A stretch of 32,121 nt of DNA, from contig CAMHLZ010000041.1 in assembly GCA_946186125.1 (NCBI GenBank), forward strand, positions 1-32,121. The letters run 5' to 3'. Position numbers and translations under genes: made by a program. Below, one piece after another: positions 17,522-24,016 of the stretch. Origin of the DNA: an uncultured Lachnospira sp. Its GTDB lineage: Bacteria > Bacillota > Clostridia > Lachnospirales > Lachnospiraceae. The notes beneath the pieces were generated by a model. That model made no database searches. It saw only the letters and a program-made list of their open reading frames with translations, and had not been told where the DNA came from. Within the stretch, counting starts at the first letter, position 1. Each line of letters starts with the position of its first letter.

Positions 17522-17647
17522 CTATAAGGCTACTGTACTTTTCGCAATGTAAAAAGAAAATGCTCCGTTTTCGGTATATACCTTGTCGTCTGCCCGATTA
17601 TTCTTAATCTCTGCTATCTTACCATCTGCATCAAAACGGAATATCAT
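17522..17647 (-). CDS. 41-residue ORF coupled to the SMR gene
   Basis: The ATG at 17647 overlaps the SMR stop as ATGA, a sign of translational coupling. The product begins MIFRFDADGKIAEIKNNRAD and ends FYIAKSTVAL. The FRFDADGKIAE segment and following NGAFSF resemble the end of SnoaL/NTF2-like proteins (FRFDxxGKIxEHxD...), so this may be the tail of a decayed member that was fused in place behind the transporter rather than a working gene. It is too short for a full fold. Whether it is expressed cannot be told from sequence. Confidence 0.4.
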   Translation of the reverse strand: MIFRFDADGKIAEIKNNRADDKVYTENGAFSFYIAKSTVAL

Positions 17648-17964
17648 TCCTTCGATAATAATTTTAAGCCAACTATTCCGATAACAATCAGACTAACGCA
17701 TATAACCTGAGGCAAAGAAAGCTTCTCATTGAATAAAAATATCCCAAGCACAGATGTACCAACAATACCAAATCCTGTCCACATAGCATATGCAGTACCC
17801 AACGGCAACTGTTTTAACGCCAGTGCCAGAAATACTGCACTTAATATGTAACCTACGACAGTTACCGCAGAAGGTATTAATACCGTAAAACCGTTTGAGA
17901 GTTTCATAGCCACTGCCCAAGTTACTTCCAATAACCCTGCTACAATCAATAATATCCATTTCAT
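17644..17964 (-). CDS. sugE: SMR transporter, SugE/Gdx type
   Basis: The start chosen is the ATG at 17964 (106 residues, typical of the family) with AAGGAGG 8 bases upstream. Four hydrophobic segments are visible. Segment 1 has VAGLLEVTWAVAMKLSNGFT with the essential membrane Glu13, and GTAYAMWTGFGIVGTS matches the SugE/Gdx branch, which exports guanidinium or some quaternary ammonium compounds, more than the EmrE branch. It functions as a dimer. The leader before it has a mutually exclusive antiterminator/terminator pair, so expression seems controlled by premature termination. A paired second SMR subunit gene is absent, consistent with a homodimer. Confidence 0.85.
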   Translation of the reverse strand: MKWILLIVAGLLEVTWAVAMKLSNGFTVLIPSAVTVVGYILSAVFLALALKQLPLGTAYAMWTGFGIVGTSVLGIFLFNEKLSLPQVICVSLIVIGIVGLKLLSKE

Positions 17965-17979
17965 AGTATGTCCCTCCTT

Positions 17980-18046
17980 AAAAAAACGCCATTTTCTTAT
18001 CTCCAAAGACCTAACGATAAGAAAATGGGGAAAATTATCTTATCGT
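17980..18046 (-). promoter_or_regulatory. Riboswitch-like attenuator before the SMR gene
   Basis: On the minus strand a perfect 13-bp stem (18016-18028 with 17989-18001, 14-base loop) is followed by CG and seven T (17980-17986): a strong intrinsic terminator just before the SMR RBS. The 5' arm of this stem can instead pair with an upstream segment: 18038-18046 with 18014-18022, a perfect 9 bp (ACGATAAGA/TCTTATCGT). The two folds cannot coexist, so this is the layout of a transcriptional attenuator. Nothing matches by eye the known guanidine-I, -II or -III cores, although the transporter type would fit guanidine sensing. Confidence 0.7.
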
Positions 18047-18190
18047 CTTCCCAAAAATCATCGTGTAATTCCCAACTAATACATTATCCTAATTGCAAAA
18101 GATTCATAATTATCATCGTCATAATATCCTTTTCTTTAGGATCTGATTCCACTATCATTAATGTTACCGCAACAAGAGCACCATCACTTA
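18047..18190 (-). other. Leader region upstream of the attenuator
   Basis: This short interval between the RhuM stop and the attenuator has an open stretch ending in TAA at about 18087-18190 (contains VAVTLMIVESDPKEKDIM). No RBS or start is convincing. It may be a gene scrap, a leader peptide or chance. Confidence 0.3.
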
Positions 18191-18919
18191 TTATTTTTTG
18201 ACCATTTTAAATAAAGCATTATTTCGATTTAGAAATTCCAAAAAAAGAGAAGCTGCTATTCTTTTGCATCCATCTGCAAACGGATGATCTTTTATCATGA
18301 AATACAACAAGTTTGCCGCTTTCTCCTCTAACGACGGATATACTTCTCCTCCAAAGACATCTTGATAAACAGCCGCCAATATTCCTTCTGCTTTTCCTAC
18401 TTCCTTTTCAACACCAAACACATCAGACTTAAAACTATCCTCCATAAGGGAAATCATAGACCGACAGTCTTCATACGTAATACGATATACGGGCAGATTT
18501 CCTTTAGGTTTTTCAAGGCTTTGATGATCATATTGTTCAAGTAACTGTAATGCAATAAGCCTTTTTTCATTTATCGCATATCCGTTTATTATATAATGCT
18601 TTAATATGTTGTTTGCCCATTGTCTAAATTCAATACCTCGTTGTGATTTTACACGATATCCCACTGATATTATCACATCAAGTGTATAAAATGGAACTTT
18701 TTATTTTTCACCAACAACACGCATTTTTTGCGTGTTGTTATCTTTTTCTAACTCTTCATCAGAAAAAACATTATTAATATGCTTTCGAATAGTCTTCTCA
18801 TCTCTATCAAATAGTGTAGCCATTTGTTTTGCACTCAACCATACAGTCTCACTTTCAATAGAAACAGGAAGTTTTACTTCTTTATCTTTTGTTTCAAACA
18901 ACACTATCTCGTCCATCAT
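18191..18919 (-). pseudogene. rhuM: RhuM/Fic-type gene interrupted by one in-frame stop
   Basis: Two collinear, same-frame parts make one protein of the RhuM family. Residues 1-72 (18704-18919) hold the N-terminal DNA-binding-like part, LSAKQMATLFDRDEKTIRKH. A TAA at 18701-18703 follows VVGEK; then KVPFYTLDVIISVGYRVKSQ continues in the same frame to the end. The C-terminal part has HPFADGCKRIAAS, a Fic/Doc-like motif (HPFxxGNxR) with Asn changed to Cys. Family members normally read through here without a stop, so a nonsense change (perhaps CAA to TAA) is the likely cause. RBS AGGAG is 6 bases before the ATG, and expression signals are still intact. A sequencing error at one base would also explain it. 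Confidence 0.8.
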
Positions 18920-19047
18920 AATAATCTCCTACACATATCTATTGTTGGTGTCCTCAATTATATTTGATAATATATCATATTTCCCCACATCTGTCAGCAC
19001 ACAACGGTTAGGATCTGTTTGTCAAGTGCAGAGATTTTTGAATAATG

Positions 19048-19087
19048 ATAAAAGGACACGTTTTGATATGATCCTCAAACCGTGTCC
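19048..19087 (-). terminator. Terminator of the regulator/ChrA/CrcB operon
   Basis: A long stem, GGACACG (19054-19060) with CGTGTCC (19081-19087), extended inward by TTTGA/TCAAA, is followed on the minus strand by TTTTAT. It lies 54 bases after the crcB stop. Confidence 0.8.
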
Positions 19088-19140
19088 CTTAACGTTCAAT
19101 AATCTATAATAACAATTTATATTACAGAGATAACTTACGA

Positions 19141-19506
19141 TTATCCAATTATTGTCGCCAGTTTTTTTCCTAATAAGATACCGAAAATACAGCAGCAAAC
19201 GCTTAACGCTACATATGCTCCTCCAAGGGCATATGCTTTGTTTTCAAGCAAATTATATGCCTCAAGTGAAAACGTTGAAAATGTTGTGAAGCCACCGCAA
19301 ACACCCGTCTTCCAAAAGAGAACCGTATTAGGCGAAACATCTGATTTTTTATCTGTTATTCCCACAACAAAACCTATCAGAATCGCACCAAGTATATTGG
19401 TTGCCAATGTCAGTATCGGAAAATGTGTTTTTTCCGGTATAAGACTTATTGTATATCTTGCTACCGCTCCTAGCGCGCCACCAAGTGCCACAAAAACAAT
19501 ACTCAT
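19141..19506 (-). CDS. crcB: CrcB/Fluc fluoride channel
   Basis: The start is the ATG at 19506 (121 residues), with GAGG 7 bases upstream. The protein has four hydrophobic segments and the family signatures GGALGAVARY (9-18), TLATNILGA with the pore Asn, and GVCGGFTTFSTFS, whose Phe residues line the fluoride path. CrcB proteins work as dual-topology dimers that let fluoride leave the cytosol. It is the last gene of the operon, 36 bases after the second ChrA-like gene. No fluoride riboswitch is seen; control seems to come from the operon promoter at 21447-21474. Confidence 0.9.
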   Translation of the reverse strand: MSIVFVALGGALGAVARYTISLIPEKTHFPILTLATNILGAILIGFVVGITDKKSDVSPNTVLFWKTGVCGGFTTFSTFSLEAYNLLENKAYALGGAYVALSVCCCIFGILLGKKLATIIG

Positions 19507-19542
19507 TTCATTTCCTCTTTTAACAATTATCTTCAAAGGTAT

Positions 19543-20109
19543 CTAAATACCATAAACCACTATACCGGTGAATGCAGCTATCAGTATGAGCACAATCGGT
19601 GACATTTTCTTTTTGTATATCTTCCTGAATCCAAAATAAACCGTTGCAAGTACTATTGTCAGTACTGTCGGAAGAATATCTTTCTCATTTAGAACCGGAG
19701 TCATGCAGTTTTTACCGATCATACTGACTCCCATAGCCAGAATAATGCCGATTATGCAAGGCTTAATCCCATTAAATGCTGCTTTCATCCACTTTTTCTT
19801 TTGTCCTGCTAATCTATTGAAAAGTGTTACCAGCAGTATGATAAAAAGAAATGCCGGAGAAACCACAGCCAGTGTCGCTAAAATTCCGCCAGGTACTCCT
19901 GCTTTGCTACATCCAACATATGTCGCAAGGTTTACCATTATCGGTCCCGGAGTACTTTCACTTATCGCGATCATATTCACCAGAGCTTCTTCGTCCATCC
20001 AGCCATAATGCAGAACTACATCTCTTATAAGTGGGATAGCACCATAGGCACCGCCAAATGAAAACAATCCAACCTTCAAAAATCCAATAAACAGGTCCAG
20101 ATATATCAT
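19543..20109 (-). CDS. ChrA-type transporter, half-size (second subunit)
   Basis: The 188-residue membrane protein has the chromate transporter family signatures FGGAYGAIPLIRD (18-30) and SESTPGPIMVNLATYVG. Family members are either about 400 residues with two halves or, as here, two separate half-size proteins encoded side by side. It overlaps the other half by 4 bases (ATGA), so the two are made together and probably form a heteromer. Chromate or another oxyanion may be moved, but the substrate is not proven for the short forms, and the linked fluoride channel hints at a general anion-stress role. Confidence 0.88.
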   Translation of the reverse strand: MIYLDLFIGFLKVGLFSFGGAYGAIPLIRDVVLHYGWMDEEALVNMIAISESTPGPIMVNLATYVGCSKAGVPGGILATLAVVSPAFLFIILLVTLFNRLAGQKKKWMKAAFNGIKPCIIGIILAMGVSMIGKNCMTPVLNEKDILPTVLTIVLATVYFGFRKIYKKKMSPIVLILIAAFTGIVVYGI

Positions 20110-20678
20110 TGATCTGCACCCCCATTCAATGAATGCATATCAAATATACCGGATATGATTATACCGATCACTGCAGCTATCAGCAAAAGCAGGATGGAAG
20201 ATATTCCAAGGTTAAAGATGTTGTTAAGAAGCATTATCACAAAAGAGCTTCCCAGAATTATGCAGGGCACAGTCTTCTTTTTCATCTTTTTTATCATGCC
20301 TATTGCTGCATCAAGAATAAGGATTCCAACCGCAATCCTTACACCTTTAAAACCACTGACTATTCCCTGGATCTCAAGGAAATTCTTAAAAAATTTTGAG
20401 ATAAGATAAATAATCACAAAAGAAGGCGTCACCACCCCAAGTGTCGCCGCAATGGCACCAGCAACACCTTTTTGTTTATATCCAACGAAAGTTGCGCAGT
20501 TTATGGCTATTGGTCCTGGCGTAGACTCAGCAATGACTGTGTTCTTCATCATCTGTTCATGAGTTATCCATTTTTTCTGTTCTACGCAGATGCTCTCTAT
20601 CAGCGATATCATAACATATCCGCCGCCAAAAGTGAAAAGCCCTATTTGGGCAAATGTAAGGAATAAAGAAACTATCAT
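20106..20678 (-). CDS. ChrA-type transporter, half-size (first subunit)
   Basis: This 190-residue protein has FTFGGGYVMISLIE (16-29) and AESTPGPIAINCATFVGYKQKG, the equivalents of the motifs in its partner, and about six hydrophobic segments. It begins right after the regulator gene (stop at 20679, no gap) and ends with an ATGA overlap into its partner. The two halves differ clearly in sequence, so this is an old duplication rather than a recent tandem copy. Confidence 0.88.
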   Translation of the reverse strand: MIVSLFLTFAQIGLFTFGGGYVMISLIESICVEQKKWITHEQMMKNTVIAESTPGPIAINCATFVGYKQKGVAGAIAATLGVVTPSFVIIYLISKFFKNFLEIQGIVSGFKGVRIAVGILILDAAIGMIKKMKKKTVPCIILGSSFVIMLLNNIFNLGISSILLLLIAAVIGIIISGIFDMHSLNGGADQ

Positions 20679-21407
20679 TTAGTGATGACAGCCTCCATGT
20701 CCGCAAGAGTGACTCTCACCATGCTCATGCTCATGATGATTACAGTTTGCTTCACCGATTGCCTCCAGCGTTCCGGCGATCAGGGCTTCAACAGCTGCAT
20801 CGGTGTTTCCGCTTGCTCCTGCATAAAGCTTGATACCGGCTTCTTCAATAGCATTCACTGCTCCTCCTCCGATACCGCCACAGATCAGAGCATCTACATC
20901 TGCAATGTTAAGGATACCTGCAAGTGCTCCGCATCCTTCTCCGTTGGCTCCTAGGATCTGAGAATTAACTACTTTTCCATCCTCGATATCATAAACCTTA
21001 AACTGTTCGGTTTTTCCAAAATGTCCAAATACGTTTCCATTGTCGTAAGTCACAGCTACTCTCATTGCTTTATCTCCTTTACTTTTCAGATTCACACTAG
21101 ACCCGCTTCTTTCCCTGTCAATTTCGATGTTTCCACCTGCTATTCGAAGTCGTTTACCTTCAACAACAGTACTCACAAGCTTATTTCTGGCACTCTCATA
21201 CATCGCAGTGACTGTTGTCCTGGCAACGCCCATTCTCAAAGCGCACTCTTGCTGATTGAGCCCTTCATAATCCATAAGTCTCAAAGTCTCATACTCATCC
21301 AGCGACATCATCACAGTCTCGATATTTCCCGCATCCGCTTCTTCGGGCACAAAACTGTAGAAGTCCGGAAAGCTGCATATTTTTCTGCACTTTGTAGTCC
21401 TTGGCAT
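20679..21407 (-). CDS. DUF134 DNA-binding domain fused to NifX/NifB-like domain
   Basis: The start is the ATG at 21407 (242 residues) with GGAGG 5 bases upstream. Residues 1 to about 100 form a DUF134 domain, with a sigma-70-region-4-like HTH: LNQQECALRMGVARTTVTAM. From about residue 110 comes a dinitrogenase iron-molybdenum cofactor-type domain (MRVAVTYDNGNVFGHFGKTE ... GANGEGCGALAGIL ... ICGGIGGGAVNAI). The last 20 residues are His/Cys-rich (NHHEHEHGESHSCGHGGCHH) and should bind metal. It is probably a metal- or oxyanion-responsive regulator of its own operon; two identical palindromes lie in its promoter. Confidence 0.88.
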   Translation of the reverse strand: MPRTTKCRKICSFPDFYSFVPEEADAGNIETVMMSLDEYETLRLMDYEGLNQQECALRMGVARTTVTAMYESARNKLVSTVVEGKRLRIAGGNIEIDRERSGSSVNLKSKGDKAMRVAVTYDNGNVFGHFGKTEQFKVYDIEDGKVVNSQILGANGEGCGALAGILNIADVDALICGGIGGGAVNAIEEAGIKLYAGASGNTDAAVEALIAGTLEAIGEANCNHHEHEHGESHSCGHGGCHH

Positions 21408-21428
21408 AGTTTCCTCCAAATATCAAAA

Positions 21429-21442
21429 TTGACATATGTCAA
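21429..21442. promoter_or_regulatory. Operator palindrome 1 (TTGACATATGTCAA)
   Basis: Perfect 14-bp palindrome between the -10 box and the RBS of the DUF134 gene. Its centre is 32 bp (about three helical turns) from the centre of the second copy. Confidence 0.7.
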
Positions 21443-21446
21443 AATA

Positions 21447-21474
21447 AGTATATATCTTTTCTGACATATGTCAA
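21447..21474 (-). promoter_or_regulatory. Promoter of the DUF134/ChrA/CrcB operon
   Basis: TTGACA (21469-21474), 16 bases, TATACT (21447-21452) on the minus strand, about 40 bases before the ATG. The -35 box is built into the second operator palindrome. Confidence 0.75.
21462..21473. promoter_or_regulatory. Operator palindrome 2 (TGACATATGTCA)
   Basis: Perfect 12-bp palindrome, identical to the core of the first copy, overlapping the -35 box. A repressor bound at both sites would block the promoter from each side. Confidence 0.7.
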
Positions 21475-21497
21475 TATATTTTTATTCGATATTATAA

Positions 21498-21662
21498 TTA
21501 TAATTTCTCCAAAGTCTTTTGAACCCTTTCCGATTTGATTGCTTTGTATTCGTCAGTAAGTCGTAAATCCTCTAACATTTCATAAAGCACAGTTTTACCT
21601 GTAGCACTGTCTCCACCAACGAGAGTAATTCTATCATCAAATGATAAGTCAAATTTACACAG
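21498..21662 (-). pseudogene. Remnant of an ATPase gene (Walker A region)
   Basis: An open frame of about 53 codons without a start codon reads FDLSFDDRITLVGGDSATGK then TVLYEMLEDL, a clear P-loop start of an AAA-type ATPase (GGDSATGKT), and stops 30 residues later. It overlaps the end of the VOC gene in another frame. All downstream domains are missing, so this is a truncated scrap. Confidence 0.65.
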
Positions 21663-22038
21663 TCAACTCTATCTGATTACCTTCAATCGCCACAATGCAA
21701 GACTCATAGTATCCATCTCCTGTTGTTCTCGGACCGCTAACAACCTCATACCCTGCATTTTTGATATGCTCTGTCAATTCATCGACACGCTCTTTGCTTC
21801 CTACAGAAAAAGCTAAATGAACGTATCCGGTACGGTTTAAATCTTTTTTACCATCAATCATCTCCGGCTTATTCATAATCTCAAGTCTTGCACCCTCATC
21901 AAATGAAATGAAATACGAGCTGAAACCGGTCCTTACATTATGGTATCTGTCATTTGATCGTCCATCCAGAAATTCTACAAAAAATTCTCTTGCCTTTTCA
22001 AGATCATTTACATACATAGCAACATGCTCAATTACCAT
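21655..22038 (-). CDS. VOC-family (glyoxalase/bleomycin-resistance fold) protein
   Basis: The 127-residue protein starts MVIEHVAMYVNDLEKAREFF, the standard opening of vicinal-oxygen-chelate proteins with the metal-ligand His5. Other likely ligands are Glu53 (ARLEIM), His74 (GYVHLAFSV) and the Glu in NQIEL at the end. Such single-module proteins work as dimers with a divalent metal, as lyases, isomerases or drug-binding proteins; which applies here is not clear. AAGAAGGG lies about 9 bases upstream of the ATG. It stands alone, with the small ORF at 22086 ahead of it on the same strand. Confidence 0.85.
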   Translation of the reverse strand: MVIEHVAMYVNDLEKAREFFVEFLDGRSNDRYHNVRTGFSSYFISFDEGARLEIMNKPEMIDGKKDLNRTGYVHLAFSVGSKERVDELTEHIKNAGYEVVSGPRTTGDGYYESCIVAIEGNQIELTV

Positions 22039-22085
22039 ATTCTACACCCTTCTTTCATATATTTTATTGGATTATATCATGTCAA

Positions 22086-22199
22086 CTAAATTCGCACTTT
22101 GTGCTCATCAAGGTGCCAGATATTAGTTCTACTAAGGCTCGTTTTACTCACCAATGTAGAAGCTATTATTATTTTGTTTTGTATCTCTTGTAAATCCAT
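22086..22199 (-). CDS. 37-residue ORF after the DUF3791 gene
   Basis: An ATG at 22199 has a good RBS (GAGGTG, 7 bases upstream) and lies 4 bases after the DUF3791 stop, so it could be translated with it. The product starts MDLQEIQNKIIIASTLVSKT and has no recognisable domain. It may be a small third member of the toxin-antitoxin-like locus, or a truncated gene start. There is no independent evidence that it is real. Confidence 0.35.
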   Translation of the reverse strand: MDLQEIQNKIIIASTLVSKTSLSRTNIWHLDEHKVRI

Positions 22200-22203
22200 A
22201 TAA

Positions 22204-22434
22204 TCACACCTCTGCCTGCACTATATGTCCGAAATTTAGCTCATCCTGAAGTAACCCATATACATATGATGGACTTTCCCTATACAAACCGGTCTCAATA
22301 TCTATAACCTTCTCATATATCTGTGAGTCATATAGGGTACACATAGCAACGTCGTACTCTATGCCCTGTGTCTCTGTGAGCATCTCTACAAGATCCTGCA
22401 CCATATATTCAATCATCTGTTGTTCTTTACCCAT
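22204..22434 (-). CDS. DUF3791-like protein
   Basis: The 76-residue protein reads MGKEQQMIEYMVQDLVEMLT, then DSQIYEKVIDIETGLYRESP and YVYGLLQDEL, which fits my memory of the DUF3791 family, small proteins usually encoded beside DUF3990 proteins in Clostridia. DUF3990 belongs to the ADP-ribosyltransferase-like fold group, and the pairing looks like a toxin-antitoxin locus, with DUF3791 the candidate partner or antitoxin. Here only the tail of the DUF3990 gene is left immediately upstream (3 bases apart). Confidence 0.7.
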   Translation of the reverse strand: MGKEQQMIEYMVQDLVEMLTETQGIEYDVAMCTLYDSQIYEKVIDIETGLYRESPSYVYGLLQDELNFGHIVQAEV

Positions 22435-22437
22435 AGA

Positions 22438-22593
22438 TTATTCACCCACCTTTCTGAGTAACCTAATAGCCTTCTGAGTATGGAAGGAATACTGATTGGT
22501 AGTTTTCTTATAAATCATACCACTAAGCATATTTTCAAACGTGATAACTCCATTCTCGTATTGTCTAAACAAAAGTGCCATGTCATCATCTGC
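22438..22593 (-). pseudogene. C-terminal remnant of a DUF3990-like gene
   Basis: A 51-codon open frame ending in TAA reads ADDDMALLFRQYENGVITFE then NMLSGMIYKKTTNQYSFHTQ and KAIRLLRKVGE. This resembles the end of DUF3990 proteins encoded next to DUF3791. An in-frame TAG stands just upstream, where the palindromic repeat array begins, and the rest of the gene (about 100 residues) is absent. The junction with the repeats suggests a deletion or insertion at that place. A 48-bp-shorter reading from an internal ATG (22581) has no good RBS. Confidence 0.6.
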
Positions 22594-22598
22594 AATCT

Positions 22599-22690
22599 AT
22601 TTTATCGTGTATGCACGATAAATTCAATATATTTTATCGTGTGTGCACGATAAAATCAATCTATATTATCGTGTGTGCACGATAAAAACA
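22599..22690. repeat. Three tandem 32-bp repeats, each with a palindrome
   Basis: The cores TTTATCGTG-N4-CACGATAAA lie at 22601-22622, 22633-22654 and 22665-22686 (first base of the third differs), exactly 32 bp apart. Each core is a 9-bp inverted repeat. The linkers are similar (ATTCAATAT, ATCAATCTAT). Tandem palindromes with a period of about three helical turns suit cooperative protein binding. They lie at the broken 5' end of the DUF3990 remnant. Confidence 0.9.
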
Positions 22691-22783
22691 CATGTTTCAT
22701 ACACAGTCTCCCACTCTTTTTTGTTACTGATTTCGATATTGCTAATCTAATACTTATCCCCATTTATCATACCTACGTAAAAG

Positions 22784-23608
22784 CTATATTTCAGATACTA
22801 TTTTATTTGTGATTACTGTGTTTATCATTTCTGCCATCCTCTCATGTGCGAGTGTTTCCGCTTCATCATATTCTTTGATACACATTCGTTTAACCTCAGC
22901 TACATTGGATAACAAAAACGGTTTTATAACTGCATTTTCAGGTAACTCTTTGATTGCCTTGTCAACAGCATCATCTATTGTATATTCTTTTCCATATTTT
23001 CTTATATTATCTGAAAGCATCAAATATTCCTTTAACGGCTGGCATGCATTCAACATTACTTTATTTTTCTCACAATTAATATTCAGCAGGGTAACCTTTA
23101 AATTTAAGTCCGATTTTACAGGATTTTCGTGTGAATCTGACAGATTTAAAATAATTTTATCTTCTTTATCAATCCTTCCATTGTAAAAACATACGTTTTT
23201 GGGTGCACTCAATTTTTGCTGACCGGAACATAATTGATATGCATATTCACTATCAGCTAAAATTTTTGCATACACCTTTGATAAATAAATAAAAAACAGA
23301 ACCGGTATATTAGGATTGATGTTTAATTGCTGTTCGTACAAATTAATGCTGTTTCCCACCAAAAACGAAAAATCGTTTTTCATACTCATATAAATAAAAT
23401 TATCTACTGTGGTAAATTTAATCTCATCTGAATCTGTATAATCTGAATGATTCAACGCGTTATACAGACTGAGAATCCATTCTTTATGTTCTTTGTTTCC
23501 AAAAATAAATTTAAATAATTGTTCTTTGTGTTCTCCGTTATCTTTTGTAAATTCATTCCATTCATCTTCGAGTAACATAAAATCATTTACTTTTTTTACC
23601 TCAGTCAC
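22784..23608 (-). CDS. Rpn-family nuclease / PD-(D/E)XK transposase-like protein
   Basis: The 274-residue protein has the family landmarks: FKFIFGNKEHKEWILSLYNA (32-51), YMSMKNDFSFLVGNSINLYE with the KNDxSFL and EQQ nuclease region, NPNIPVLFFIYLSKVY, CFYNG, and LNINCEKNKVMLNACQPLKE. Members of this family (Rpn, PD-(D/E)XK) are DNA endonucleases that promote recombination and are often found in many copies in Lachnospiraceae. The C-terminal coiled region common in the family is short here (ends HERMAEMINTVITNKIVSEI). A scrap of a second copy lies at 14600-14683. No clear promoter or terminator was found. Confidence 0.85.
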   Translation of the reverse strand: MTEVKKVNDFMLLEDEWNEFTKDNGEHKEQLFKFIFGNKEHKEWILSLYNALNHSDYTDSDEIKFTTVDNFIYMSMKNDFSFLVGNSINLYEQQLNINPNIPVLFFIYLSKVYAKILADSEYAYQLCSGQQKLSAPKNVCFYNGRIDKEDKIILNLSDSHENPVKSDLNLKVTLLNINCEKNKVMLNACQPLKEYLMLSDNIRKYGKEYTIDDAVDKAIKELPENAVIKPFLLSNVAEVKRMCIKEYDEAETLAHERMAEMINTVITNKIVSEI

Positions 23609-23754
23609 TTAGAAACTCCTTCTCAATTAAATTTATTGCATTATTACAAAATAGTGTCAGTCTGATGACTACTACTATTGAAATAATTTATCTGTAATAT
23701 ACAACTGCATATATTATAAATCAAGTGACAGTTATGCGAATTTTCTAATTTATA
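23609..23754. other. Non-coding stretch before the inverted-repeat element
   Basis: AT-rich sequence with no convincing reading frame. It contains AATTTA at 23747-23752, which recurs on the far side of the 148-bp element at 23903-23908. Confidence 0.5.
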
Positions 23755-23902
23755 GTTACTATTCACAGCTGTTTATTTTCTGTAATCTTCCTGCTGTGAA
23801 GCAGGAACCTCTCCCGTAATGAGGATTTCAGGTGCGTAGCACCGGGAGAGCTGCGAAGCAGCGGGAAATCCGAATGTCGGGAGAGGAGCTGTGAATAGTA
23901 AC
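23755..23902. mobile_element. 148-bp MITE-like element with extensive secondary structure
   Basis: Perfect 16-bp terminal inverted repeats (GTTACTATTCACAGCT, 23755-23770; AGCTGTGAATAGTAAC, 23887-23902) enclose nested stems: 23790-23795/23800-23805 (GTGA loop); 23808-23816/23878-23886 (9 bp, CCTCTCCCG/CGGGAGAGG); 23823-23829/23865-23871 (7 bp); 23831-23835/23839-23843 (GTA loop); 23850-23854/23858-23862 (GAA loop). All are perfect, and the inside is GC-richer than its surroundings. No gene is encoded. AATTTA flanks both sides, though two bases off on the left. A non-autonomous mobile element or a structured RNA are the two readings. Confidence 0.75.
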
Positions 23903-23912
23903 AATTTAAATA

Positions 23913-23941
23913 CAGGAGACACGCTTTCTACGAATCTCCTG
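23913..23941 (-). terminator. Possible terminator after the small membrane protein gene
   Basis: CAGGAGA (23913-23919) and TCTCCTG (23935-23941) form a 7-bp stem 76 bases after the stop of the gene at 24017. The T tract that follows on the minus strand is poor (TATTTAAATT). Confidence 0.5.
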
Positions 23942-24016
23942 CATTATAAAGACTAAGTATCCACTCCTCTCGTATCAAATATATAACATTTTCGAAAGGA
24001 ATATCAAGTCACAAAA

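Noticed and set aside
17965-18190. Guanidine-I, -II or -III riboswitch before the SMR gene
   Set aside because: None of the conserved cores I know could be found by eye; only the terminator/antiterminator pair is supported.
18362-18544. Plus-strand frame opposite the RhuM-Fic gene
   Set aside because: No RBS and antisense to a recognisable protein family.
22599-22690. CRISPR array
   Set aside because: Only three units, with near-identical linkers instead of unique spacers, and no cas genes.
22881-23186. Plus-strand frame opposite the Rpn gene
   Set aside because: Antisense shadow; the minus-strand protein has family-wide motifs.
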